IMG/VR virus record: IMGVR_UViG_3300048834_001057
Location: 1-51,673 of that record
DNA: 51,673 nt
Origin: a virus
Direction: 5' to 3' (one strand)
The notes beneath the pieces are model-generated. The model searched no databases. It was given only the letters and a program-made list of their open reading frames with translations, and was not told the origin of the DNA. The stretch's first letter is position 1; the number at the start of each line of letters is the position of its first letter. Shown piece by piece: positions 30,713 through 40,300 of this stretch. A program made the translations under genes and the position numbers.

Positions 30713-32223
30713 TAGTATCGTTTTTTGTTTGTTGGTTTGCTGTGTGTTTGTGGCGGTGCCACGTTTTGTTTGTTTTTGTGGTTTATGCAGAATACGGCAC
30801 CTTCAACGGCATCGGGGCCATCGTCGTTGATGCGGCTTTTTGCCGAGAGGCCCAAGAACTGGAACTCCATCGCTTTCATGTCCTCGGTATCCTTAAAGGC
30901 TTCGTTGAAAATAAGCTTGCCGTTGCTGTTCAATGGCTCTAAATTGCTCTCAATGCGGTAAAACTTATCGGGCTTGTCGCGCTCATCGGCCTTTAGGTTA
31001 AGCGTTTTGTTGTGCCGTTTGTTGGCCTGTTTTATTTCGCGCTTAATGGTATCGTCAATCCATGGCCACTCGATTATTAAATAGGTAGCCGATTTATCGT
31101 TTACAAAGTCCAACAGCTCAAACTGCCAATCTATCATTTGGCGTGTGGTGGTTTGCCGGCACCGCACCCATAGTACGTGGTATTCGTCTTTATACTTGCC
31201 AATAAGAGCCGTGGCCTTGTAATCTGCATTTTTTTTATAGGAGGGGTCTGTATAGCCAATTAGGAACTTGTAATTTTTAAGCGGCTGCATTTTGCCATAA
31301 TGAAGCTTTTTGAACACCTTGCCGAGTACGACCGGGTTGTTGAAATATTCCTTCTGGGCAGAGGCGGCGCTCATTTTAGAGAGTACCCTGTCTATATGCT
31401 CTTCGGAATTTTTTGCCCATGAGCTTTTGCCGTTCTCGTCGCGAATGTTTACCACGGTAGTTTTATCGGCAAACTCGCTTGCTTTTTTGATGCAGCAATA
31501 ATCGGCAATAATGTTACCGTTCCAAATGGCCAAAAAGGGGTTTGAAATGGAGCGCGCGCCATAAACGGCCTGTTCTACCCATTCCCACTTCTTGTCTATA
31601 ATATCGGGGTTGCGGCAATCCTCATCGGTATCAAAATCATCAAACACGGCGCTATCCGGCCTAAACTCTTCGTTCCTGGCACCACGGGGGCTTTGGCGCG
31701 CGCCAAGTGCCAAAAACATGCCGCCGCTTTGCAGCATGAAGCTTTCCTCGCTCCAGTTGCCAAAGGTTTCCTGTACGCCGTAGTCGTGGATGATGCGGCG
31801 GTTGCGCTCGAAGGTAAGTTTGTAAGGGCGCAGGATGCGCACGGCGGCTTCCTTGGTGCTTGAAATCATGAAGGTAAACTTCTTCTTGCCGGTTAAATGC
31901 AGATAGATAAGCTCCATCATGGTTAAACCTGTTTTGCTCATTTCGCGGCACCAGTTGCGCACTTCTATCCATTCCGGATTGTTCAATACCCGTTTTGAAG
32001 AAGCGATATGGAAGTGGGGCGCATCCGAGGTGCAGTACTTTTCAAAATAGTGCTTTTTCCACTTCTCAAAATCGGCTTCCAGTGCGGTGCGCCTTGCTTT
32101 AATGGCCTCGTCGCTTTCAAACAGGTCAACATCGCTTGCGCTCTGGAGGTTATCATAGTAATCGTTCCAAAAGTCGAAAGCAACCTTGTCGTCGCGGGTA
32201 TGTTTAATTTTGCCAAGCATCAA
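30712..32223 (-). CDS. Terminase large subunit (Mu gp28-like)
   Basis: 503-aa DNA-packaging motor. The Walker A segment is unusual, CREMSKTGLT rather than GxGKT. Walker B is SAVFDDFD, and a coupling segment IWNGNII follows. The C-terminal RNase H-like nuclease shows IGYTDPSYKKNADY (Asp), LIIEWPW (Glu) and DDGPDAVEGAVF (Asp). The C-terminal tail is basic. The start overlaps the small terminase stop by 4 bp. All functional blocks are present. Confidence 0.9.
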   Translation of the reverse strand: MMLGKIKHTRDDKVAFDFWNDYYDNLQSASDVDLFESDEAIKARRTALEADFEKWKKHYFEKYCTSDAPHFHIASSKRVLNNPEWIEVRNWCREMSKTGLTMMELIYLHLTGKKKFTFMISSTKEAAVRILRPYKLTFERNRRIIHDYGVQETFGNWSEESFMLQSGGMFLALGARQSPRGARNEEFRPDSAVFDDFDTDEDCRNPDIIDKKWEWVEQAVYGARSISNPFLAIWNGNIIADYCCIKKASEFADKTTVVNIRDENGKSSWAKNSEEHIDRVLSKMSAASAQKEYFNNPVVLGKVFKKLHYGKMQPLKNYKFLIGYTDPSYKKNADYKATALIGKYKDEYHVLWVRCRQTTTRQMIDWQFELLDFVNDKSATYLIIEWPWIDDTIKREIKQANKRHNKTLNLKADERDKPDKFYRIESNLEPLNSNGKLIFNEAFKDTEDMKAMEFQFLGLSAKSRINDDGPDAVEGAVFCINHKNKQNVAPPQTHSKPTNKKRY

Positions 32224-32678
32224 TTTAAAATGGTTTTAATGAATTGGTTGGCGTAGTTGCCAATTAAAAGCGCATCGTCCGTGTTTTGTTTTTTGGCAAA
32301 ATCGATGAAGGCCGTTAGTGAGTTTACGTGTTCGGACACCAGTGCTTTTGTTTCCAGGTCTTTGATGTCCTTTATAAGTTGGCGGCGCACTTGTGCCAGT
32401 TTAAAATCGGCAAAGCGTTGCCCCTCGGGTTGCTGTTTTATAGAGTTGTTTATTTGCTCCAGTTCTTCCATCATAAGGCGCAATTGCTCGCTTCGGGTAA
32501 GGATCAAGTTTTTCTTGTACTTGTCCAGCTTCAAATCCTTGATCCACGTCCTAATGGTCTTGGCGGTTCCGCCTACCTTGCGCACCAGTTCATCAATGTC
32601 CACAATGCCCCTATCTACATAATAAAGGTGTAAAAGTTCCTGCTTTTTTAGTTTGGTATCTGCCGTTAATCGTGCCAT
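32220..32678 (-). CDS. Terminase small subunit (Mu gp27-like)
   Basis: 152 aa. The N-terminal HTH (LYYVDRGIVDIDELVRKVGG, TAKTIRTWIKDLKL) is followed by long helices, suited to a DNA-recognising oligomeric ring. First gene of the minus-strand head operon, coupled to TerL. Its promoter must be in the 32679-32847 divergent gap. Confidence 0.8.
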   Translation of the reverse strand: MARLTADTKLKKQELLHLYYVDRGIVDIDELVRKVGGTAKTIRTWIKDLKLDKYKKNLILTRSEQLRLMMEELEQINNSIKQQPEGQRFADFKLAQVRRQLIKDIKDLETKALVSEHVNSLTAFIDFAKKQNTDDALLIGNYANQFIKTILN

Positions 32679-32747
32679 TGTATGAGTTATTTATAGCAAA
32701 AGTCGCTAAAGATGCCCCGTAATAAAAAAACACTATTTATGTTATAT

Positions 32748-32764
32748 TGATACTTTAGGTATCA
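32748..32764. promoter_or_regulatory. Palindrome in the divergent late promoter region
   Basis: TGATAC (32748-32753) and GTATCA (32759-32764) are inverted around 5 bp in a very AT-rich gap between the divergent head and protease/capsid units. It may bind a late activator or repressor controlling both directions. The half-site word also occurs in the 6014-6071 cluster; this may be chance. Confidence 0.4.
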
Positions 32765-32847
32765 TACCGTAAAATACTATATATCATATACATTGCTTTT
32801 TTTTAAAGAGAAATGTTTATGCAACTTTGCCAAACAATAAACACACC

Positions 32848-33810
32848 ATGGCCAAAAAAATCCCCTTTATATTGAACGATCCCTCGGTTAAGAATACCCA
32901 CGGTTTTCATGTGGACACCAAAGGCATCGTACTGGAGCGGTTTTTAAAAAATCCCATCTGCCTAAAAGACCACAGCAACAAAACCAAGGACGTGCTGGGC
33001 ACTTGGGTAAACCTGCATGTAGAGAACGACATTTTAAAAGGCCACCCTCAATTCGACACCCAAGACCAAGAAGGCCTTGAGGTAGTTAGAAAGGTTGAGA
33101 ACGGCACCATAAAGGGCAGTTCCTTAAAACTGGGGTTGATAGGCGGTAAAGCTGCCTTTAAAATGATAGAAGACAAGCTAACCCTTGTAAGCAGCGAACT
33201 TCGTGAAATATCCATCGTGCCCGTAGGCTCTAACGGCAACACCATTGCCCTTTGCGATGATGAAGGCACCGACCTTTCGGATGCCGAAATACAAGAGCTA
33301 TGCCTCTCGGCACTTGAACCACAAAAACCATTTAAAAACGATACTATGAAATTATTAACAGATTACCTGCAACTAGCTGATGATGCCGATGATGCCGCGA
33401 TACTACAGGCCATAAAGGAAGTGGAAGTAAAGCTAACCGAAGCCACCAGCAAGCGCGACGAATACAAACTGAAGCTTGAAGCCCTAGAAGCGGAACAGGC
33501 TACAAAATTAAAAGCCGAGTTTGATACCGAACGCGAACTGGCATTGAAAGACGGCCGCTTGGATGCCACCGCCGATGCTGCTTTAATTGAACTGGCAGCC
33601 GATAAGCCAGAGAATGGCCTTAAGTTCCTTAAAGGCCTGCCCAAGCGCAAACCCATTGCCGCAAACCTGCAAACCGAGGAAACCGTGTTGGCCGCCTACG
33701 ACAAAAAAACGTGGGACGAACTGGACAAAGAAGGGCTGTTGCTTTCGTTAAAACGCGACCACAAGGCGTATTACGATGCGCGCTTTAAAAAGGAATTCCA
33801 AAAAGAGTAG
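32848..33810 (+). CDS. Prohead protease fused to scaffold
   Basis: 320 aa from ATG 32848; the frame from 32827 needs a TTG start. Residues ~1-150 are an HK97-type (S78/U35-like) serine protease: H42 in KDHSN, S91/S92 in IKGSSLKLGL and the ELREISIVPVGSNG strand. Residues ~170-320 are acidic and coiled (EVEVKLTEATSKRDEYKLKL), a scaffold-like domain. There is no separate scaffold gene, so one polypeptide probably templates and then processes the capsid. Length and order match protease-scaffold fusions ahead of capsid genes. Confidence 0.8.
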   Translation: MAKKIPFILNDPSVKNTHGFHVDTKGIVLERFLKNPICLKDHSNKTKDVLGTWVNLHVENDILKGHPQFDTQDQEGLEVVRKVENGTIKGSSLKLGLIGGKAAFKMIEDKLTLVSSELREISIVPVGSNGNTIALCDDEGTDLSDAEIQELCLSALEPQKPFKNDTMKLLTDYLQLADDADDAAILQAIKEVEVKLTEATSKRDEYKLKLEALEAEQATKLKAEFDTERELALKDGRLDATADAALIELAADKPENGLKFLKGLPKRKPIAANLQTEETVLAAYDKKTWDELDKEGLLLSLKRDHKAYYDARFKKEFQKE

Positions 33811-33854
33811 TAACCCCAAACCATCTATAAACCAAAAACAAATAAATCAAAATC

Positions 33855-34970
33855 ATGAAAAACCTAAAACTATCAAGTCTATTATATAATGTAATCGCAT
33901 TATTTATAGTGTTGTCCCTATTCGTTGGCCCCTCCGTTGGTGTATTGGCGGCCGCCATTCCCTTGGCGTTTGTAACAGGTACGCTGTTATCGTTCGTTAA
34001 TTTGCCAAAAGGCCTCGCCATGGCAGAACTGCAAATCGAGATATGGCAAAAGACCATTCAGGAAAAACTGCTACAGGACAACTCCTTCTTAAACCACGTG
34101 TCCGATGTATCGCAAGACAACATCCTTGCGGGCAAGATTGTGCACATACCACAAGCAGGCGCGCCCAGTAACGTAGTTAAGAACAGAACCACCTTACCGG
34201 CCGTTGTTGCGCAAAGAACCGACACCCAAGTGCTGTACCAAATAGACGAGTACACCACCGACCCCGTGCACATCAAACATGCCGATACGGTAGAGCTTTC
34301 GTATGATAAACGCCGTTCGGTACTAGACCAGGACATCAAAAACCTATCTGAAGAAGTGGCCGAGGGCATGCTTACCAACTTTGTGGTTTCGCCCGTTGGC
34401 ACCAACAATACCTTGCCGCTTGGCAACATTTTAGCCACCGATAGCACCACCTTGGTAGCCCCGGCATTGGCAGGCGCAACCGGCAACCGTAAAGCCTACC
34501 GCTTAAACGATTTGCAACGCGTGCGCAACTTCTTTGTATATGCCAAGGCATGGCAAGAAGGGCAAATGTATGGCTTGTTAACCCCCGAAGCTGCAGTACA
34601 AATGTTTCCTGCTGAAAGTGCCATTACGGCGCATTACATGAATGCGGCCTCGGAAGCTGAACGCCGCATGGGCATCATCTACAAGGTACAAGGATGGAAC
34701 TTGATGATACGCTCCAGCATTTACCATTTGGGCGCCGATAAAAGCTTTAAGGCTTTTGGATCGGTAGCCGCTGCCACCGATACCGAAGGGTGCTTGTTCT
34801 GGAACAAGAACATGCTTGAAAAAGCCATAGGTACTACCGAAGCTTTCGAGCGTTTGAAAGACCCCACTTGGTACGGCGACATCTACTCCTTCTTGGTAAG
34901 GATGGGTGGGCGTGCCAAACGCAAAAACTTTGAAGGCGTTGCGGTATTAATGCAAGATAACGCAGCCTAA
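33855..34970 (+). CDS. Major capsid protein with hydrophobic N-terminal extension
   Basis: 371 aa from ATG 33855, or 316 aa from ATG 34020 (MAELQIEIWQKTIQEKL), where the usual capsid sequence begins. The body (HIPQAGAPSNVVKNRTTLPA, YQIDEYTTDPVHIKHADTVE) is that of Bacteroidota tailed-phage major capsid proteins. Residues 1-55 hold two hydrophobic stretches and could be a cleaved pro-segment, a membrane anchor during assembly or a fused small protein. Follows the protease by 44 bp. Confidence 0.8.
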   Translation: MKNLKLSSLLYNVIALFIVLSLFVGPSVGVLAAAIPLAFVTGTLLSFVNLPKGLAMAELQIEIWQKTIQEKLLQDNSFLNHVSDVSQDNILAGKIVHIPQAGAPSNVVKNRTTLPAVVAQRTDTQVLYQIDEYTTDPVHIKHADTVELSYDKRRSVLDQDIKNLSEEVAEGMLTNFVVSPVGTNNTLPLGNILATDSTTLVAPALAGATGNRKAYRLNDLQRVRNFFVYAKAWQEGQMYGLLTPEAAVQMFPAESAITAHYMNAASEAERRMGIIYKVQGWNLMIRSSIYHLGADKSFKAFGSVAAATDTEGCLFWNKNMLEKAIGTTEAFERLKDPTWYGDIYSFLVRMGGRAKRKNFEGVAVLMQDNAA

Positions 34971-34979
34971 AACAATCCT

Positions 34980-35006
34980 AAGGGCATAAGCCAGCCTTAT
35001 GCCCTT
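34980..35006 (+). terminator. Strong hairpin after the capsid gene
   Basis: AAGGGCATAAG and CTTATGCCCTT form an 11-bp stem with a 5-nt loop, 10 bp after the capsid stop. There is no T-run on the plus strand, so it is more likely a partial terminator or 3'-end protector for abundant capsid mRNA. Confidence 0.6.
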
Positions 35007-35020
35007 ATAAAAAAAGAACC

Positions 35021-35452
35021 ATGGTAACCAGCAAACAGGCAGAAACTAAATACGGCGTTCCCAACGTACACATGGAACGTAAGCACTTGGTGCTTTGGGA
35101 TGTTCCGGATGCTATCAATAAGGAACTGCAAGTAATACCAAACAAGATTTATTGCAATAAAGATCTGGTAAAGCCCTTGCAAAATGCCTTTGAAAACATC
35201 ATACAGCGCGGTTTGCAAAAAGAGCTAAAAACATGGGACGGTTGTTTTAACATTCGCAACAAACGCGGTTTGTCAACGTACAGCTTGCACGCTTGGGCCA
35301 TAGCCATCGACATTAACGCCGCCTGGAACGGTTTGAACAAAGTACCAACCATGAGCAAGCAACTTGTAGCCTGTTTTACAGATGCGGGGTTTGATTGGGG
35401 CGGTACCTGGACACGACAGGACGGGATGCACTTTCAACTGAAAACGATATGA
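35021..35452 (+). CDS. M15-family D,D-peptidase (endolysin)
   Basis: 143 aa, VanY/M15-type zinc peptidase. Zinc ligands H90 and D97 lie in SLHAWAIAID (S88-x-H90-x6-D97) and H137 in DGMHFQL. The full length is catalytic domain; there is no signal peptide, so it needs the holin to reach peptidoglycan. It lies directly after the capsid gene, with a membrane protein overlapping its stop. Likely role: cell-wall lysis at phage release. Confidence 0.85.
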   Translation: MVTSKQAETKYGVPNVHMERKHLVLWDVPDAINKELQVIPNKIYCNKDLVKPLQNAFENIIQRGLQKELKTWDGCFNIRNKRGLSTYSLHAWAIAIDINAAWNGLNKVPTMSKQLVACFTDAGFDWGGTWTRQDGMHFQLKTI

Positions 35453-35775
35453 ACTTTAAAAACCTTGCTGAAAACTTGATCATTGTCATCCTTTCGGCCT
35501 TAGTTGGCGGTTACATAGGTTATACGGCATCAACGGCGTCGAACAAACAAACCATCGAGCTTTTAAGGCCAACCATTGAAGAGGCCATCCGAAAGGAAAC
35601 CACGTCCATTTCAAACGAGTTTAAAACCGAAATCAAGAAACTGAAAAACAGAAAGGGCGAAGTGATGCTGGACATAGACCCAGAACTGAACAACGAAATT
35701 GAACAGACCAACGACACGCTAGCCCAACGCCCCGGGTTTTTTACAAGGCTATTCAAAAAAAAACAAAAACATTAA
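35449..35775 (+). CDS. Spanin-like small membrane protein
   Basis: 108 aa from ATG 35449, overlapping the endolysin stop (ATGA). One N-terminal transmembrane segment (LIIVILSALVGGYIGYTAST), then a long charged periplasmic helix (EEAIRKETTSISNEFKTEIK), and a basic end. This is the plan of an inner-membrane (i-)spanin or Rz-like protein. No o-spanin lipoprotein was found nearby. Function inferred from layout and the lysis context. Confidence 0.6.
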   Translation: MNFKNLAENLIIVILSALVGGYIGYTASTASNKQTIELLRPTIEEAIRKETTSISNEFKTEIKKLKNRKGEVMLDIDPELNNEIEQTNDTLAQRPGFFTRLFKKKQKH

Positions 35776-35786
35776 TTCTATAAATT

Positions 35787-36152
35787 ATGAACAAAGCAGA
35801 GTTACAAACCAAGGCAGACGAACTATTTAAGCTGCACCCCAGTTTAGAGGTGCTGCACCTAACCTCGGACGGTTCTGGGTTTTCAGACGAAAATAAGCAC
35901 AGGGCAGAAGCCTATGCCCAAACCCTAAAGAACACCAAAGTGGTTGTTTTTAACAGAGATGAAGAAGCAACCGCAGAAACGAAAACCCAAGACACGAACA
36001 CTTTAGATCGTGAAGCCTTGGCCTTGGAATATGAAGCCTTGTTTGGCAGCGCACCAGGACACAACTGGAAAGCCGAGACCATAAAGGCCAAGATAGACGA
36101 GAAAACGGCGGCAATAAACAGCGTGCCGGTAATAGACCCCGAAACGGTTTAG
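35787..36152 (+). CDS. 121-aa phage structural-region protein, unknown
   Basis: 121 aa, acidic. N-terminal ADELFKLHPSLEVLHLTSDG resembles a small alpha/beta fold, and the C-terminal part (REALALEYEALFGSAPGHNW, KAETIKAKIDE) resembles a short helical HeH/LEM-like motif that often ends phage proteins. Lies between lysis and tail-tube genes. Function not recognised. Confidence 0.65.
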   Translation: MNKAELQTKADELFKLHPSLEVLHLTSDGSGFSDENKHRAEAYAQTLKNTKVVVFNRDEEATAETKTQDTNTLDREALALEYEALFGSAPGHNWKAETIKAKIDEKTAAINSVPVIDPETV

Positions 36153-36194
36153 TAAAAACAACATCATTTAAACAACAATTAAAACCTATTTAAA

Positions 36195-36683
36195 ATGGCA
36201 GAAACAAAAACATACGGGCTTTTACAAGTTTTGGCCGGCACCGTGTTGACGTCTGGAGACTTTCCAGATGCGGGCGACATGACCGAGCTTTGTAAAACCT
36301 ACAAGAACTCCTGCGAGTTCACCGAGGCAGACCCAACGATTACCGATGAGTTCTCCGACCAACAGGACGACCCCATTCACACCTTTATTGAAAAGGGCTC
36401 GAAAGAAATTAAGTTCTCAACCTTCGATTATACCCCCGCAACGTTGGTAAAGCTAAAAGGCGGCACCTCGTTGAACGATGTATGGTCGGAACCGGCAACC
36501 ATCCCAGAGATATTCCAAGCCATCGAACTGAAGCTTGCAAGCGGCAACTCCTTTAAGTTCCCCAAATGCAGGATCTTCGCCAAGTTTAACGCCAAATTGG
36601 TGAAAAACGGGCTGTCGTTGCTAGAGGTAACCATTAAACCAGTATTGCCTGCCGATGGCAAACCTGTGGTAATGTTTGGCTAA
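36195..36683 (+). CDS. Tail tube (major tail) protein
   Basis: 162 aa, beta-rich. TKTYGLLQVLAGTVLTSGDF at the start, DEFSDQQDDPIHTFIEKGSK in the middle and LLEVTIKPVLPADGKP at the end suit a tail-tube fold. Position directly before the frameshifted chaperone and tape measure is the invariant place of the tail tube gene. Stop overlaps the chaperone start by one base. Confidence 0.7.
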   Translation: MAETKTYGLLQVLAGTVLTSGDFPDAGDMTELCKTYKNSCEFTEADPTITDEFSDQQDDPIHTFIEKGSKEIKFSTFDYTPATLVKLKGGTSLNDVWSEPATIPEIFQAIELKLASGNSFKFPKCRIFAKFNAKLVKNGLSLLEVTIKPVLPADGKPVVMFG

Positions 36684-37350
36684 TGGACGTAAACACCGAA
36701 AAACGGGCGGCAAATATATTATTGGAAAGAGGTGTGAAGGTGTCAATCAAAGCACCTCTTTTTTTTAGGCTATTTGGCAAAAAGCAAATGCGCATTGTGG
36801 TAAAAGCGCCCACGCTGGCAACGCTTATAAACATTGCAAACGAGAGTTTAAGCATTGAACTGGAGGAAACAATCAACCTTAAACAGGCCACGCAAGTAGT
36901 AAGCCAGCACGGTAAAACCATGAGCCGCATAGTGGCACATGCCGTTATAAACGGCACGGTTATGCCTTTTAGGGTGCGCCTTTTGGCCTGGTACTTGCGC
37001 AAGCATGTAGCCGTAAACGAACTGTTCTACCTGTACCAGCTTATCATGCTATACGGCGGCTACGAGGATTTTATAACTATTATCAGATTCACACAGGCAA
37101 CGCGGATAACGAAGCCGATGAACCTGAGCCAAGACGAAAAGAGGAGTTAACAAGCGAGAGCTTCCATAGCCTTTTTGGTTTTATTGGGTACATAGCCGAA
37201 AAAACGGGCTGGACAAAAGCAGCCATTTTAAAGTGCACCTTTTTAGAGCTGAACCTGCAACTGGCCGATGCCCCAAAACTGATAAAGAAGAAGCACAAAA
37301 GCGAATTTAAGAACGATGACGAACTAAAAGCGTTCTTCAACATACACTAA
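36683..37350 (+). CDS. Tail assembly chaperone, short and -1 frameshifted forms
   Basis: The zero frame gives 155 aa (36683-37150). A -1 frame is open from 36973 to a stop at 37348-37350, contains no ATG, GTG or TTG, and has good coding sense (LTSESFHSLFGFIGYIAEKT). A slip near the end of the first frame would make a ~222-aa protein, as with lambda gpG/gpGT just upstream of the tape measure. No canonical heptamer is present; the best candidate is C-GAA-AAG (37135-37141), close to lambda GGGAAAG. Both forms would guide tape-measure assembly. Confidence 0.7.
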
Positions 37351-37353
37351 ATA

Positions 37354-40300
37354 ATGCCAGATTTTGAACCCATAGAAATTGAGATTGCTTTAAACTCGCC
37401 CAAAGCATTACAGGAAGCCGCCAAAATTGAGGGGGCTTTAACTGGTTTGGATGCCGCCGTAAGCGATACCGAAAGCAGGTTCAAGGCATACGTTGCCCAA
37501 AAGCTGCGGGCAAACGGCGTATCGGTTGAAAGCATACGCCTTACCGACAAGGAAGTATTGGCCGTTAAAAATTACATGAACGCCATACAGGGCCTAAAAA
37601 CCATGATGGACCAAGCCACCGACCCCACACAAATTGGCGTTTACAACTTTAAGCTTACCGAGCTGCAAAGTAAAATCGATGCCATTTTAACCAAGGGTGC
37701 CGCACAGGGCCTGCAAAACACCAACACCACCATTGCCCAACAGGGCACAACCCTACAAACCACCAAACGGCAATGGGACGGGTTGGGCAATTCCATCAAT
37801 CAAATTACCCGCGAGCTTCCCGCCTTTACCTTTTCGGCACAAACGGGCCTGCTGGCCATATCCAACAACATCCCCATACTGGCCGATGAGATAAACCGCC
37901 TAAAACTGCGCAACCAGGAACTGGTGGCATCGGGCGGTACCAGCGTGCCCATTTGGAAGCAAGTGGCAAAAAGCTTTTTAAGCTGGAACACCCTGTTAAG
38001 CGTTGGCGTTACCTTGCTTACTGTTTATGGGAAGGAAATTTTTAGCTGGATAGGTTCGTTATTTAAAGGCAAAGCGGCCATCGATGCTTTGAAGGCAAGC
38101 CAATCTGCGTTAAACACAGCTTTGAAAAGTGGTAGTTATCAAAAAGTTATAGGCGATGTTATACAGCTAAGTTCTTATGTAAAACTTGCTAGAAAAGAGT
38201 TTATTGACAAGGAGGTTGTTGTAAAAAAATATAATGACACTATTGGGAAGGCTTCGGGTGAAGTTAAGAACTTGCAGGAGGTAGAACAAGGCCTTATAGA
38301 TAAAGCCCCAGCTTATGTAGAGGCAATGCTTTATAAAGCTGCCGCTGAAGTTGCGCAAGCTGAAGCTGCCACAAAATTAGCAGAAAGCAGAAAGAAACAG
38401 CAAGAGATTGAGGACGAAATAATTAAGATTAAAGATAAAAAGGATACCCGCGGATTTGGCGGCTACAACCCTACGGTAAGCGGTTCTGTAAATGTTTCCA
38501 GTTTACAAAAGGACAGCGAAATTAGGGCCGAGAACAAAAAACTAGAGGAATTGCTTCAGGAAAAGGCTGAAATTGTAAAGTCTTCCAACAATGTTGTAAA
38601 TAGCTTAAATGAGGAAGCTGCCCGAATAGCTAAAGATGCGGGCTTGAAAATTTTTGGAGATCCAGAAGTGGATAAACAAAACAAAGAAAAAACCGTTTCC
38701 GACTACCAAACCCTTCTCGACAAACTAACCGAGCTCGATAAAGAATACAGCCGGAAACAATTAACCAAAGATGAAGAGGAGCTTCAAGCTTTAAAGGATA
38801 AGTTCGATAAAATAAGAACCCTTATAACCGCCTTCAACGCCAACCCAAAAAACAAGGTAAAAATACCCATAGACGGGTTGAACGCCCTAGAAAAAGAAGC
38901 CGAAAAAGCCTTAACCTACCGCCAGGACACCGCTAAACTTGAAACCCAGCTAGACCAGGAAAAAGAAGTGTACGCCGCCTATGAAGCCTTTAAGACCCAA
39001 GTGGGCATGGAAGCGGCCGAAGAACGCTACGGCGCACTTTTAAACGGTTTCCAGAACTATGGCGAGCGCCTCAAGGCCGAATACGCAAAACTTGAAGCCT
39101 CCTTGGCCACAAAGCCCCAAGCGGAAGTAACAGGCCCCGAAGCAGAACGCCTAAGCCTTTTGCAGGGCAAAATTGCCGAGTTCGAGCAAAACCAGAACGC
39201 CGCCAGCCAAAAACGCTTTGCCGATGCCTACAACGCCGCCATAACCTACCAAGAGACCTTGGTGCAAATTGAGGCCGACTACAACGCCAAGGTGCTGGAG
39301 CTTGACAAAATTTCAAACGCCAAATTGCGCGCGGCTAAAATTGCCGAACTAATCAGGACCAAACAACAGGTGCTCGACGCCCTAAACGCCGAGGCCTACG
39401 AGCGTGCCACCATTTTTGAAAACCTGAGCACCAATTTAATGGGCATTAGCCGCCGCGAGCTTGATAACCGTATAAAGTCCATCGAGGAGTATTTGAGCAT
39501 AGCCAAGGGCAGCATTACCGAAGAGCAACGTGCCTATGTAAAAGCAGAACTGGAAAAGGCCAAGGCCATAAAAGCATCAACAAATGTAGGTGTTGAAGAA
39601 AAAGCCTTGATAGAGCGCAAAGCGGCACTTGTAAAGCGCATTGCCGATTTGCAGGCCAAGGGCGTTGTAAACGTAAGCGACGAAGTTGCCGAACTTGAAA
39701 AAGTAAACGGCGAGCTTCAAGGCATCCTTTCAAAAAAATTAGGCCATTTATCCAATATAGCTGGCGAGTTGGGCAGTTCCTTTACTGAACTGGGCGGTGC
39801 GCTAAAAAATTACGATGAAGGCCTTGGCGATACCATCGAAACCATGGGCGAACTTATAAATGTGGTAGGCGATGCAGCAGCAGCCGGCGCATCGTTTGCC
39901 GCGGGCGATGTTGTTGGCGGCATTACAAGCAGCATAAAGGCCATTACGGGCATATTGAACATTGGCGCAAAAGCAAGGGAAAGCGAGCGCAAGGCCTTGG
40001 AAGAGATAAAGAAATACCACGACGAAATTTTTGCCAGCCAATTAAGCTACAATGCCGCCCTGCGAACCCGCATAAGCGATGAAATAAAGCTGAACGACCT
40101 GTATAAATCGCGGGTTGAGAACATAAAAGAAGAAATTGCCGCCAATAAAGAAAAATACGCCAGCGCGGTAAAAGACCAGAACGAGGCCTTTAAAAAGCTT
40201 TTAAATGCGCAAACCGTAGTGGATAAGAAAACCGAAAAGTATGGCGGCTTTTTGGGCATTGGCAGAAAAACCCGGGTGAATGAAATAAAACAAACCGTGG

